A DNA stretch of 64,000 bases. Source: Nocardioides_C sp963700955 (GTDB taxonomy: Bacteria; Actinomycetota; Actinomycetes; Propionibacteriales; Nocardioidaceae). Of the stretch, positions 52,137 to 59,807 are shown in pieces (position 1 is the first letter of the stretch; each line of letters starts with the position of its first letter). The translations under genes were made by a program, and so were the position numbers. The stretch lies in NCBI GenBank assembly GCA_963700955.1, contig CAVOZH010000003.1, positions 62,001 through 126,000 of the forward strand. The letters run 5' to 3'. The notes below the pieces were generated by a model. That model was not told the DNA's origin. It made no database searches and saw nothing but the letters and a program-made list of their open reading frames with translations.

Positions 52137-53063
52137 GTGATGCTGCCTCAGAGATCAGACGTCGAGAGCGCGGCGGCGCGGCTGGGCGAGAAGGTCCGGC
52201 ACACGCCGACGCTGGTCCTCCACGGGGACGAGCTCGACGTCCCGTTCCGGGTCGTGCTCAAGCTCGAGCTGCTCCAGCACACCGGCTCCTTCAAGGCGCG
52301 CGGTGCGCTGAACAACGTGATGAGCCTGGATCCCGCCGTCCGAAGGGTCACGGCCGCCTCAGGCGGGAACCATGGAGCCGCCGTCGCATGGGCAGCGCAC
52401 CGCGCGGGGCTCGCCGCCGACATCTTCGTGCCCTCGACCTCGACTCCCGCGAAGCTCGAACGCATCCGCGAGTACGGCGGGCGCCTGCACCCCGTCGAGG
52501 GAGACGTGGGGGACGCGCTCGAGGCGTGCCGGGAGCTCAGCGAGCGGGAGGGCGTCCCGGTCGTGCATCCCTACGACACCTTCCAGACCGTGTGCGGGGC
52601 CGGCACGCTCGGCCTGGAGCTCGCCGAGGCCGTGCCCGATGCGTCGCTCATCCTCCTGGGCTGTGGCGGGGGAGGGTTGTACGCCGGCGCGGTTGCCGCC
52701 CTTGGCGCAGCGACCCGGGTCGTACCGGTGGAGACCGAGCTCTGCCCGCACCTCCACGTCGCCATGGAGGCCGGTCGGCCGGTGCCGCACCCCTCCGCGG
52801 GCGCCGCCGCCGACTCCCTTGGCCCGCCGCAGGTCGGCGGGATCGCCTACGAGACGGCGGCAGAGCACGGCACCACGTCGCTGCTCGTGAGCGAGGACGA
52901 GGTCGTCGGAGCGCGCAGGTTCCTGTGGCAGCGCGTGCGGCTGCTCGCCGAGCCCGGTGCCAGCGTGGCCATGGCCGCGGTGATGGCGGGGCGGGTCGAG
53001 GTGGAGCCCGGCTCGACGGTCGTCGTGGTGGTCAGCGGGGGCAACAACCCCACGATTCCCTGA
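52137..53063 (+). CDS. PLP-dependent threonine/serine dehydratase
   Basis: 308 residues from a GTG at 52137; the ATG at 52140 is equally possible. Fold type II: Lys53 in QHTGSFKARGALN is the Schiff-base lysine, SGGNHGAAVAWAA binds the carboxylate, and LGCGGGGLYAGA is the phosphate loop. VVSGGNNP closes the site. There is no C-terminal regulatory ACT domain, so it is the short catabolic type that deaminates threonine or serine to the 2-oxo acid. Related proteins include hydroxyaspartate dehydratases and racemases, so substrate is not certain. Confidence 0.87.
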   Translation: MMLPQRSDVESAAARLGEKVRHTPTLVLHGDELDVPFRVVLKLELLQHTGSFKARGALNNVMSLDPAVRRVTAASGGNHGAAVAWAAHRAGLAADIFVPSTSTPAKLERIREYGGRLHPVEGDVGDALEACRELSEREGVPVVHPYDTFQTVCGAGTLGLELAEAVPDASLILLGCGGGGLYAGAVAALGAATRVVPVETELCPHLHVAMEAGRPVPHPSAGAAADSLGPPQVGGIAYETAAEHGTTSLLVSEDEVVGARRFLWQRVRLLAEPGASVAMAAVMAGRVEVEPGSTVVVVVSGGNNPTIP

Positions 53064-53080
53064 GGCGGCACGGCGCTTCC

Positions 53081-53557
53081 TCAGAGCACCGCCGCCTGTC
53101 CGGCGATGCGCTCCGCGAACATGTGGGCACGACTCAGGTCGCGGGCGTCGGGGTGCCCCTTGTTGACTCCGCCGAGGAGCTGCAGCGGCAGCCAGGTGTC
53201 GAACCCGCGGCATGCGAACGAGCCCACCACGTCGTACCCCTTGTCACCCAGGATCGACTCCAGCGAGCGCTCCCACGGCAGCGACTGCGACCGGCCCTGG
53301 CCGGAGGTGCTGAAGACGAACGCCCGTGTGCCGCGTACCTGCGGGAGCTGCTCGACGAACTTCCGCAGCCTCCGGTGGTGCGACCCGAAGAAGATGCCCG
53401 ACCCGAACCCGACGAGGTCATAGCCGGCCAGCGTCGCGGGATCCACCTCCTCGGGCTCACGGATCTCAGCCTTGAGAACCGCGCCGATGGCGCGGCCGAC
53501 GGCAGCGGTGTTGCCTTGCGACACCGACACGCAGATGATCAGCGCTTTCTCATCCAT
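53081..53557 (-). CDS. flavodoxin-domain protein
   Basis: 158 residues from the ATG at 53557 (MDEKALIICVSVSQGNT). The FMN phosphate loop is SVSQGNTAAVGRAI, and YDLVGFGSGIFFGSHH and AFVFSTSGQG are the two isoalloxazine loops. This is the long-chain flavodoxin-like family seen in actinobacteria, close to protoporphyrinogen oxidase HemG-like flavodoxins. It probably serves as an electron carrier or small oxidoreductase. It is convergent with the dehydratase gene, 17 bp apart. Confidence 0.85.
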   Translation of the reverse strand: MDEKALIICVSVSQGNTAAVGRAIGAVLKAEIREPEEVDPATLAGYDLVGFGSGIFFGSHHRRLRKFVEQLPQVRGTRAFVFSTSGQGRSQSLPWERSLESILGDKGYDVVGSFACRGFDTWLPLQLLGGVNKGHPDARDLSRAHMFAERIAGQAAVL

Positions 53558-53610
53558 GATGTCGACGCTAGAGAGCCCCATCGGCTGGAGCCAGGGGCGA
53601 AGGTCACCGG

Positions 53611-53973
53611 CGGCTGACAGTCCTCGACGCATGGCGCTGCTGCGAGTGCGAGCAGTACCAGTTCACTGTGCGCGACCTCGCGGTGCAGACCTCCCAGCTC
53701 GAGCTCCGCCTGCCGCGAGATCAGGAGATCGCAGAGCTCGCGGGCATCGCGGGCAGGGGAGTCCACCACCCGAGTGAGCGGCCGTTCCTCACCCCCTGGA
53801 CCGCCGGTGACCCCCAGGACCGGGCCCGCTTCGTCCTGCAGGAGCATTGGAGCCAGCTCGGCACCTGGAGCGCCGGCGCCTCGCGACTCGGGCTCGGAGT
53901 GTTCCTCGGCAAGCAGCCGAGGGTCTGGTTGCCGCATCGCCCCTGCGCGAAGATAGCCGGGTGGATCTTCTGA
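53611..53973 (+). pseudogene. chimeric remnant: DinB-type tail joined to GNAT head
   Basis: One open frame carries two unrelated fragments. Residues from 53614 read TVLDA, then CECEQYQFTVRDL, which matches the end of DinB-type proteins (compare TVLGEEFEHHQFCVRDL in the gene at 2362-3081). From about 53698 it reads QLELRLPRDQEIAELAGIA, VHHPSERPFLTPW and GTWSAGASRLGLGVFLG, the N-terminal 75 residues of a GNAT acetyltransferase. The GNAT part then ends in unrelated residues and a stop at 53973. A GTG at 53668 could start a 101-residue protein, but the acetyl-CoA site is absent. It overlaps the next gene's start. Confidence 0.55.
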
Positions 53974-54788
53974 AGCGGGTCACGGTCGGCGACGTCGACC
54001 TCGAGGTTGAGGTGATGGGGGACGGCGAGCCCGTTGTGGTCGTTCAGACCGCCCTCACGGCGGACGAGCTGCGGCCGTTGGCCGAGCGGACGGCTCTGAG
54101 CGGTGAGTATCAGGTGATCCATTACCACCGCCGCGGGTATGCCGGGAGCGGGCCGTTGCTCCGCCCCGCGTCGGTGGCCGCCGAGGCCGCCGACTGCCGT
54201 GCGCTCATGGCGGCGCTGAATGTCGGGCCCGCTCATCTCGTGGGAGTGAGCTACAGCGCCGCGATCGCCCTCACGCTCGCGTCGACGGCCCCTGAGACGG
54301 TGCACACCCTGACGGTGATGGAACCCCCTCCTGTGCACGTGGCCAGCTCTCCGGGGTTCCTGGCCGTGACCGCCCGGCTCCTGGAGACCTTCAGAGCCGA
54401 GGGCGCCGCTGTGGCGCTGGACGAGTTCATGACGATGCTCGTCGGGCCCGGCTGGCGCAGCGAGTCGGAGCGTGATCTGCCGGGCTCCGTAGCTGCCATG
54501 GAGCGCGATGCCGCCACGTTCTTCGAGTCCGACATCCCCGCGATGCTCTCCTGGGACTTCGGTGCGGGGGACGCCGCGACCATTCGATGTCCGGTGTTGT
54601 ACGTCGGAGGCAGTGACAGCGGTCCGTGGTTCGCAGACGTCCGCGCACGCATCCTGCATCTCCTGCCCCGTGCCGAGGACACCACCGTGAAGGGAGCCGG
54701 CCACCTGCTCGCCGCCACCCATCCTGCCGACACGGCGGGGCTCCTTGTCGACTTTCTCCGCCGTCACCCCCGGTCCGGACCTGTATGA
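53961..54788 (+). CDS. alpha/beta hydrolase with GxSxS elbow
   Basis: 275 residues from a GTG at 53961; protein-like sequence upstream is absent. HYHRRGYAGSGPLL and the elbow GVSYSAAIAL place Ser97 as nucleophile, in G-x-S-x-S rather than G-x-S-x-G. VLYVGGSDSGPWF carries the acid region and KGAGHLLAATHP the His. The substitution is found in several putative hydrolases and does not by itself rule out activity. The start lies inside the end of the chimeric remnant, so its promoter may have been inherited from that rearrangement. Confidence 0.82.
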   Translation: MDLLKRVTVGDVDLEVEVMGDGEPVVVVQTALTADELRPLAERTALSGEYQVIHYHRRGYAGSGPLLRPASVAAEAADCRALMAALNVGPAHLVGVSYSAAIALTLASTAPETVHTLTVMEPPPVHVASSPGFLAVTARLLETFRAEGAAVALDEFMTMLVGPGWRSESERDLPGSVAAMERDAATFFESDIPAMLSWDFGAGDAATIRCPVLYVGGSDSGPWFADVRARILHLLPRAEDTTVKGAGHLLAATHPADTAGLLVDFLRRHPRSGPV

Positions 54789-54906
54789 ACGCGCCGAGCA
54801 TGGCCTTCCGGTCTTGCTCGCGAGTGACACGGCCGCGGCCGAGTAGCCCTACCAGGGCGGCGGGTCGACGGGATCGGCTTGGTTGGCCCAGCGCGCCGGC
54901 GGTCGC

Positions 54907-55275
54907 CTACGACTTCTTGGCGCCTGCCTTGCTCAGCGAGCGCCCGGCGTCGCGTACGACGTTGTGCAGGAAGTCGTACTGCGTTGTGACGAGCTTGTCG
55001 GCCATCTCCAGGGCGGCGTCTATGACGGTCTCGCGGCGAGAAGGCCGGCCGCCGACTGATGGGAGCGCCTCGTCAACGGTGTCGACGAACTTGCGCACGG
55101 CCTCGATCGCTGCCCGCTGGCCGGCTTCGACCGACTTGAGCACCTCCTCGGACAGGTCCACCGTCCTGGCAACGGCACTCTTCTGCTCGGCTGTCGGAGC
55201 CTTCCTGGTTTCAGTGCTGGTGCGAGGCCTGGGGACCTTCGCGGTCTTCGCGGTCTTCGCGGTCTTCTGAGCCAT
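54907..55275 (-). CDS. Lys/Ala-rich phasin-like protein
   Basis: 122 residues from the ATG at 55275, with GAGGAGGG upstream. It begins MAQKTAKTAKTAK, then a basic Thr/Pro-rich stretch, then two long amphipathic helices (VARTVDLSEEVLKSVEAGQR, IEAVRKFVDTVDEAL, VIDAALEMADKLVTTQYDF) and a basic end (SLSKAGAKKS). Helix content and basic tails resemble phasin or histone-like HBHA-type proteins that coat granules or bind DNA or polysaccharide. I do not recognise a specific family. It is monocistronic with a short 9-bp repeat at its 5' end. Confidence 0.72.
   Translation of the reverse strand: MAQKTAKTAKTAKVPRPRTSTETRKAPTAEQKSAVARTVDLSEEVLKSVEAGQRAAIEAVRKFVDTVDEALPSVGGRPSRRETVIDAALEMADKLVTTQYDFLHNVVRDAGRSLSKAGAKKS
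55237..55266 (-). repeat. 9-bp tandem repeat coding Lys-Thr-Ala
   Basis: The unit TTCGCGGTC (plus-strand view) is repeated 3.3 times without a mismatch, inside the phasin-like gene, and encodes the KTA/TAK triplets near its start. The array is in frame, so slippage would change tail length only. Confidence 0.85.
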
Positions 55276-55545
55276 GATCGCCCTCCTCAGGGGTGGTGAG
55301 GTGCGAAGGCCGGCCAATCCGCAGGCCGGATGACAACACCTCTCGCTACTCAGCCTGGGTTGCGGAAGCACGTTCGGGCAGAGGCTTTCGTCCTGCTGGG
55401 GTGCGCGATGCCGGCGAGACCACGCGCGCCCCCTCGCCCGCGAGCGGCTCACCGGATCGGACGCGATCTGTGAACGCGGTCATGCCGGCGGCAGGGTGCT
55501 CGAAGCTCGGGGCGTCTCTTCCAGCACAGGCACTAGGTTGAGCCT

Positions 55546-56073
55546 GTGTCGCCCGCTGAGCAGGTACTCGTCAGTCATCCGGACCCGTCGTGGTTACCCC
55601 ACGGAAGTCGAGCCGATGTGGTTCTGGTCGCGCCACGCGCCGAGATGCCGGCCCCGACCTGCATGGTTCGACTGCTCGTGACTCGCCAAGGAGAGGTCTT
55701 CACCGTCCCGCGCGCAGATGGCAACGGTCTCGACATCCCAGCTCGTCGAGTGGGCGATGCCGCGCCCGAGAAGTGCGTGGAGACGCTCCTGGTGAGTGCA
55801 CTGGGCACGGTGCAACCCACGGTCTTCCTCGGGTACGTGCGGAACGTCGTGAACGAGCCGACCGACGACTACGAATGGCCCGTGCCACATGCCTACTTCG
55901 CCGTCTGGCATTGCGACCTGCCGGCCGACCGCGAGGTAGAAGGGCAATGGCTCGGTGCTCGCGAAGCGAAGGGCCGACTGGCGGATCGGCATTGGTGGCC
56001 GCTCGGCGCCACGGTCATGGGAAGGTCGAGTAGAGAGACACACCATGCCGCCACCGTGGTCGGCGACGCATGA
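55546..56073 (+). CDS. NUDIX-like protein with degenerate box
   Basis: 175 residues from a GTG at 55546. The layout is that of a NUDIX fold: CMVRLLVTRQGEVFTVPR, then GLDIPARRVG and later FLGYVRNVV, HAYFAVWHCDL and ADRHWWPLG. The usual metal-binding box with R-E-x-x-E-E is not present; the matching segment is DAAPEKCVETLLVSALG with a single Glu. Similar proteins in actinobacteria are annotated NUDIX hydrolase. Enzymatic activity is therefore uncertain. It is convergent with the NlpC/P60 gene across a hairpin. Confidence 0.68.
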   Translation: MSPAEQVLVSHPDPSWLPHGSRADVVLVAPRAEMPAPTCMVRLLVTRQGEVFTVPRADGNGLDIPARRVGDAAPEKCVETLLVSALGTVQPTVFLGYVRNVVNEPTDDYEWPVPHAYFAVWHCDLPADREVEGQWLGAREAKGRLADRHWWPLGATVMGRSSRETHHAATVVGDA

Positions 56074-56099
56074 CCACACCGGTGGCAACGACTCGCTGC

Positions 56100-56131
56100 C
56101 GCCTCGCCCGACTGGTATGTCGGGCGAGGCG
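56100..56131. terminator. bidirectional hairpin between NUDIX-like and NlpC genes
   Basis: A perfect 13-bp inverted repeat (CGCCTCGCCCGAC with GTCGGGCGAGGCG) with a 6-base loop. It lies 26 bp after the NUDIX-like stop and 41 bp after the NlpC/P60 stop on the other strand. Confidence 0.82.
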
Positions 56132-56172
56132 ACGCCATCTCATGACTCCTGGCTGGGCGGACCAGCTCCGGG

Positions 56173-56655
56173 TCAGCCCAGCCTGGCCGGGAACCAGGAG
56201 CTCGTCCAGATCCGCTCACGCTTCACGGACGAGCCGGGACGTGGGGCATGGATGATGATCCGCTGGCCGTGGCGCTGGCCGGCGTACACGCCGACGTGGT
56301 AGACGCCCCCGCTGCCATAGAAGAAGACCAGGTCACCCTTCCGCATGTTGGCGCGGTCGATCCGGCGTGCGGCTTGAGCCTGCTGCGCGGCGGTGCGGGG
56401 GATGTTGGTGAAGCCGGCTCTGCGGTAGGTGTAGTAGACGAGGCCCGAGCAGTCGAACGCGTTGGGCCCAGCCGCGCCCCACACGTAGGGGTCGCCCTGC
56501 TGGTCCGCGACGAGCTTGAGCGCGACGTTGATCCGTTGGGTGCGGCTCGTCGCGGCGTCGGCGTGCGGCACGAAGGTGAACAGGGAGCCGACCAGGACGG
56601 CGGCCAGCAGGAAGGGCAGCACAGCAAGGCGCTGCATGCGAGAAATCGCAGGCAT
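56173..56655 (-). CDS. secreted C40 (NlpC/P60) peptidoglycan hydrolase
   Basis: 160 residues from the ATG at 56655, with AAAGGA upstream. Residues 1-34 are a signal peptide (hydrophobic LAVLPFLLAAVLVGSLF, cleavage near HADA). The rest is one NlpC/P60 domain: Cys69 in NAFDCSGLVYYTYR is the nucleophile, His120 in VYHVGVYAG the base and His136 in IIIHAPRPG the third residue. YVWGAAGPNAF precedes the Cys as usual. It should cut the stem peptide of peptidoglycan. There is no binding domain. A c-di-AMP riboswitch directly upstream controls it. Confidence 0.93.
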   Translation of the reverse strand: MPAISRMQRLAVLPFLLAAVLVGSLFTFVPHADAATSRTQRINVALKLVADQQGDPYVWGAAGPNAFDCSGLVYYTYRRAGFTNIPRTAAQQAQAARRIDRANMRKGDLVFFYGSGGVYHVGVYAGQRHGQRIIIHAPRPGSSVKRERIWTSSWFPARLG

Positions 56656-56672
56656 GGTGAAGGTTCCTTTCC

Positions 56673-56869
56673 ACGCCTGTGAGGTGAGCTGTCGGGTTAG
56701 GGCTGAAAGGTGCCCCGCCACCGCCGACCGGAAGATCGACCAGTGACTTCACCCCTAGTGGCGACCGGTCGTGAGACCGGTGACCACGATGAGAGTGGGT
56801 CCCCCACTCCTGCCCGTAGAGATTCTGTCGACGAATGGGACCAGGTCTGCGGCGGGCAGGACTCGGCGT
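56673..56869 (-). promoter_or_regulatory. ydaO-type c-di-AMP riboswitch upstream of NlpC/P60 gene
   Basis: On the minus strand the leader holds every conserved block of the ydaO class. P1 is ACGCC (56869-56865) with GGCGT (56677-56673). TCCTGCCCG (56861-56853) pairs perfectly with CGGGCAGGA (56816-56808). GGGGGACCCA is at 56805-56796, GGGGTGAA at 56755-56748 and CCCGACAGCTCACCTC at 56696-56681. The element ends 18 bases before the start codon, close to the ribosome site, so control of translation or of a nearby terminator is possible. In actinobacteria this class commonly sits before cell-wall hydrolase genes. Confidence 0.92.
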
Positions 56870-57267
56870 AGCCGCGCCTGGCTGTGAAGTTGTGATTCCC
56901 CGTATGCGAACACCGGGCCGATTGCACCAGGTCGCGACAGGCAGTCTCGCCACGGACGGTAGGGGTAAACGTGCGTCGTGAAGCGGCCTAGACGGCTCCC
57001 GGCGCCTGCGATGCCGTGCCGGGAACAAGAACGTCGCCACCGGCCACTGCGCTACGCGCAGTGGCGCCGGCTTCACCGGCACTCAGTAAGCACAGGGCTG
57101 CTGTGTTGCCAATATCACCTTCCGGAGCTGCGGGTCCTCCGAGGTCCCCCGACGCCCGTGCCGGACCTGGTCTTTGGTCGAATGCGGACAGAGGATGGCC
57201 GGAATACTTCCTAGGCTCGTGGCACAGGGTTCGTTGGGATCTCGGGACCTACAGGCAGGAGCACACC
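56870..57267. other. 398 bp without a gene between riboswitch and VOC gene
   Basis: It should hold the promoter of the riboswitch transcript (minus strand) and of the VOC gene (plus strand). A perfect hairpin, CCACTGCGC-TAC-GCGCAGTGG at 57044-57064, lies between them; it could block read-through or act in the VOC leader. No open frame here looks like a protein. Confidence 0.5.
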
Positions 57268-57639
57268 ATGGACTTCAAGATCGAGCTGATCCCGCTGGCA
57301 GTGCAGGACGTCGACCGATCGGTCGAGTTCTACGGAAAGGACCTTGGCTGGAATGTCGACCATGACCAGACCGTCGGCCCCGAGCTGCGGTTCGTGCAGG
57401 TCACCCCGCCTGGATCGGCGTGCTCGATCTGCTTCGGGACCGGCCTCGACATGATGCCTGAGGGCTCCTCGCAGTTCATCCAGATCGTCGTCGCAGACGC
57501 GGACGAGGCCTGCGCCTACCTGCGCGGCCGCGGGGTGGAGTGCAGCGACGTCGACGAGCAGCCCTGGGGCCGGTTCGTGCGGTTCGACGACCCCGACGGC
57601 AACCGCTGGGCGCTGCAGCAGATCATCGTGCCGTCCTAG
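57268..57639 (+). CDS. VOC-family (glyoxalase/bleomycin-resistance-like) protein
   Basis: 123 residues from the ATG at 57268, with AGGAG seven bases upstream. The fold pattern is complete: LIPLAVQDVDRSVEFYGKDL, LRFVQVTPPGSACSICFGTG, FIQIVVADADEACAYLRGRG and GRFVRFDDPDGNRWALQQ. This is the common single-module VOC protein with FDDPDGN before the last strand. Members include lactoylglutathione lyase-like enzymes and antibiotic-binding proteins; function here is unknown. Distinct from the VOC protein at 3569. Confidence 0.9.
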   Translation: MDFKIELIPLAVQDVDRSVEFYGKDLGWNVDHDQTVGPELRFVQVTPPGSACSICFGTGLDMMPEGSSQFIQIVVADADEACAYLRGRGVECSDVDEQPWGRFVRFDDPDGNRWALQQIIVPS

Positions 57640-57672
57640 ATGGTGCACGACCCGTCGCGTCCGGCTGCTCGG

Positions 57673-58128
57673 TCAGGGGTCGGAAGTCTCGGCCACGACG
57701 CTGGCGGTCCCGCCCGCACGTTCAACGCGAGCGCGCACCTGTGCTGCGCAGTCTTCGCTGAGCCCCTCGGCGATGACGGTCGGCGGGTTGTCGACCCTCT
57801 CCTTGGCCTCGACCAGGCCGACTTCGGAGACCTCCCGCAGGGCCTTGACGACCTCGATCGGTCGCTTGCCGGCACCCTCCAGCTGCACCCGGTAGGCGCC
57901 GGGCTGGGCGTACTTCGGGTCTGGGGACGTAGAGATGGCACCGGTCATCACGTACCTCCACCAGGCGACGGGGTGCACGACTGCTCCGACGACGCTGAAC
58001 ACGACCAGCGCCCACCCGGCCCAGGAGATCCACTGGTCGGGGTAGCGCAGCATGAGGATGAGGCCGATGATCACACCGAGCACCCGCGGGAGCGCACGGC
58101 TGACGCGGTTCCAACGGATTGAGCTCAC
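57673..58128 (-). CDS. membrane-anchored ribosomal L7/L12 C-terminal-like domain protein
   Basis: 151 residues from a GTG at 58128, with a strong GGAGGAAGGA upstream; the GTG overlaps the add stop (GTGA). Two membrane segments (about 14-28 and 35-60) are followed by a linker and a domain (about 88-147) with the L7/L12 C-terminal pattern: IEVVKALREVSEVGLVEAKE, VDNPPTVIAEGLSED, VRARVERAGG. Lys95, Arg98, Gly104-Leu105 and Lys109 match the residues with which L7/L12 contacts translation GTPases. The domain would face the cytoplasm. Such membrane forms exist in actinobacteria, without known function. Confidence 0.8.
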   Translation of the reverse strand: MSSIRWNRVSRALPRVLGVIIGLILMLRYPDQWISWAGWALVVFSVVGAVVHPVAWWRYVMTGAISTSPDPKYAQPGAYRVQLEGAGKRPIEVVKALREVSEVGLVEAKERVDNPPTVIAEGLSEDCAAQVRARVERAGGTASVVAETSDP

Positions 58129-59174
58129 TGGGGTCCTTCCTCCGGGGCGAGCGCTGTTGCCGCCGATGTGATCTGTCGTCGAAGCGCTGCCTTTTCGGTT
58201 CCGTCGAGCCAGCTGGCCTCGACGCCGTCGAGCGAGATCTCCACCATCTCCTGCCAGCCCCAGCCGAAGGCGTTCGCGACCAAGCCGTACTCCGTTCCGA
58301 GGTCGAGGCCGATGAGGGCGGGGTCGTCGGTGTTCAACGTCGCCAGCAGGCCCGCGCTGCGCATCTGTGGGTAGACGTGATCCTCGAGCCGCGCGAACGC
58401 ATTGGCGATGCGGATGTTCGAGGTCGGGCACACCGTGAGCGGGATCCGGGCCCTGGCCAAACGCGCCACCAGCTCGGCATCCTCCATGATCGGTAGGCCG
58501 TGGTCGATCCGCTCGACTCCGAGCTCGTCGATGCAGGCGGCGATGGCGGACGCCGGCGAGTTCTCGCCCTGGTGGGCGGTCAGACGGAACCCCGCGGCGC
58601 GGGCCGACTGGAACGCGGGACGGTACGACACCGGATCGATCCCCAGCTCGGTCGAGTCCATGCCGACCCCGATGACGCGCTCGGTCCCACGGGCAGCGGA
58701 GCTGCGCAGCGCGGCGAGCAGCTCCACCAGCTCGAGCCCCGCGGCCGGCCCGAACGCCCGGTCCATGTTGGCGATGAGCAGGCAGGTGCTGCCGGTCTCC
58801 GCCTCGGCCGCGGCGAGGCCCTCGTCCAGTCCGGCCACGATGTCCGCGAGGTCCTGGCCGTCGGCCAGATGGCGGGCCGGCGTGAAGAACGCCTCCCTGT
58901 GGACCACGCCGTGCTCAGCCCCGTCGATGACGCACTCGTACGCCAGCCGAGCCCAGTCCTCTCGTCCGGCGAGGGTCGACTGTACGAGCCAGAAGACACG
59001 AAGGAACCCGTCAAGGGAGTCGTAGCGGTAGAGCTCGGTCGGATCCGAGCTCGGCAGGGGTACGTCGTTGCGGCGGGCGAGGTCGACCAGGGTCTCCGGG
59101 CGCATGGTGCCCTCGATGTGACAGTGCAGCTCCACCTTCGGCAGCGCATCCAAAGCGGCGCCCAGTGTCGTCAT
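58125..59174 (-). CDS. add: adenosine deaminase
   Basis: 349 residues from the ATG at 59174 (MTTLGAALDALPKVELHCHIEG); upstream ATG at 59186 and 59201 are possible. Zinc is held by His17 and His19 in LHCHIEG, the His of RLTAHQGEN and the Asp of NTDDPALIG. The catalytic Glu is in HQGEN and the second His in ERIDHGLPIM. It deaminates adenosine (or possibly another 6-aminopurine nucleoside or base) in purine salvage. It is the first gene of a coupled pair with the L7/L12-like membrane protein. Confidence 0.92.
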   Translation of the reverse strand: MTTLGAALDALPKVELHCHIEGTMRPETLVDLARRNDVPLPSSDPTELYRYDSLDGFLRVFWLVQSTLAGREDWARLAYECVIDGAEHGVVHREAFFTPARHLADGQDLADIVAGLDEGLAAAEAETGSTCLLIANMDRAFGPAAGLELVELLAALRSSAARGTERVIGVGMDSTELGIDPVSYRPAFQSARAAGFRLTAHQGENSPASAIAACIDELGVERIDHGLPIMEDAELVARLARARIPLTVCPTSNIRIANAFARLEDHVYPQMRSAGLLATLNTDDPALIGLDLGTEYGLVANAFGWGWQEMVEISLDGVEASWLDGTEKAALRRQITSAATALAPEEGPQ

Positions 59175-59216
59175 AGCCGGGATCATGCCACCCGCCGGCA
59201 CACCTTGCTGCCGGAC

Positions 59217-59684
59217 TCAGCGGACGGTGATGTCGGGCTCGACCTTCACCTCGAAGTTGACCGACTGCGCGACGAAGCACATCTCGTGTGCCGTGGCGTG
59301 CAGGTTCATCGCCTTCTCCACCTGGTCGGCGGCGCCCACCACGATCCGCGGGCGGAGGACCACCTCGGTGAAGTGCCCGCTGCCGTCGGGCGCGGTGACC
59401 ATCGTGCCGACCGCGTCGTCGGTGTACTCGTGCACGACGACCCCTGCCCGTGCACAGAGGCCGAGGTACCACAGCATGTGGCACTGCGACACGGACACGG
59501 TGAAGAGCTGCTCGGGGTTCCATCGGCTCGGGTCGCCGAGGAAGGCCGGGTCTGCCGTCCCGCCGATGGCCGGCGGCCCGTCGGCTTCGACGTTGTGGTC
59601 GCGGTCGTAGTCCCGGATACCCGTCGTGCCCTGTCCGCGGTTGCCGGTCCAGGTGATCGTCACGTCGTACTTGTGCGCCCTCAT
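59217..59684 (-). CDS. OsmC-family peroxidase-like protein
   Basis: 155 residues. The OsmC/Ohr fold is shown by DVTITWTGNRGQGT, NPEQLFTVSVSQCHMLWYL with Cys68 and HEMCFVAQSVNFEV with Cys136. Cys68 is the peroxidatic and Cys136 the resolving position of thiol-dependent hydroperoxide reductases. It therefore probably reduces organic peroxides in the cytoplasm. It lies between the add pair and the sdh terminator on the minus strand, 43 bp from the add start, and may have its own promoter. Confidence 0.9.
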   Translation of the reverse strand: MRAHKYDVTITWTGNRGQGTTGIRDYDRDHNVEADGPPAIGGTADPAFLGDPSRWNPEQLFTVSVSQCHMLWYLGLCARAGVVVHEYTDDAVGTMVTAPDGSGHFTEVVLRPRIVVGAADQVEKAMNLHATAHEMCFVAQSVNFEVKVEPDITVR

Positions 59685-59758
59685 GCCACGATCTTGTCAT
59701 TGCCCGGGGCTCGACTCAGGAGGCGAAGGTCCCAGGTCCGGGGGTCCCCTGGACGCGC

Positions 59759-59790
59759 AGAAGGGGCACGTCGTCCGACGTACCCCTTCT
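59759..59790 (-). terminator. terminator of the sdh operon
   Basis: The inverted repeat AGAAGGGG (59759-59766) with CCCCTTCT (59783-59790) encloses a second stem CGTCG/CGACG. It starts 18 bp after the sdhB stop on the minus strand. Confidence 0.8.
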
Positions 59791-59807
59791 CGAGCAGGCT
59801 GGTGCGG

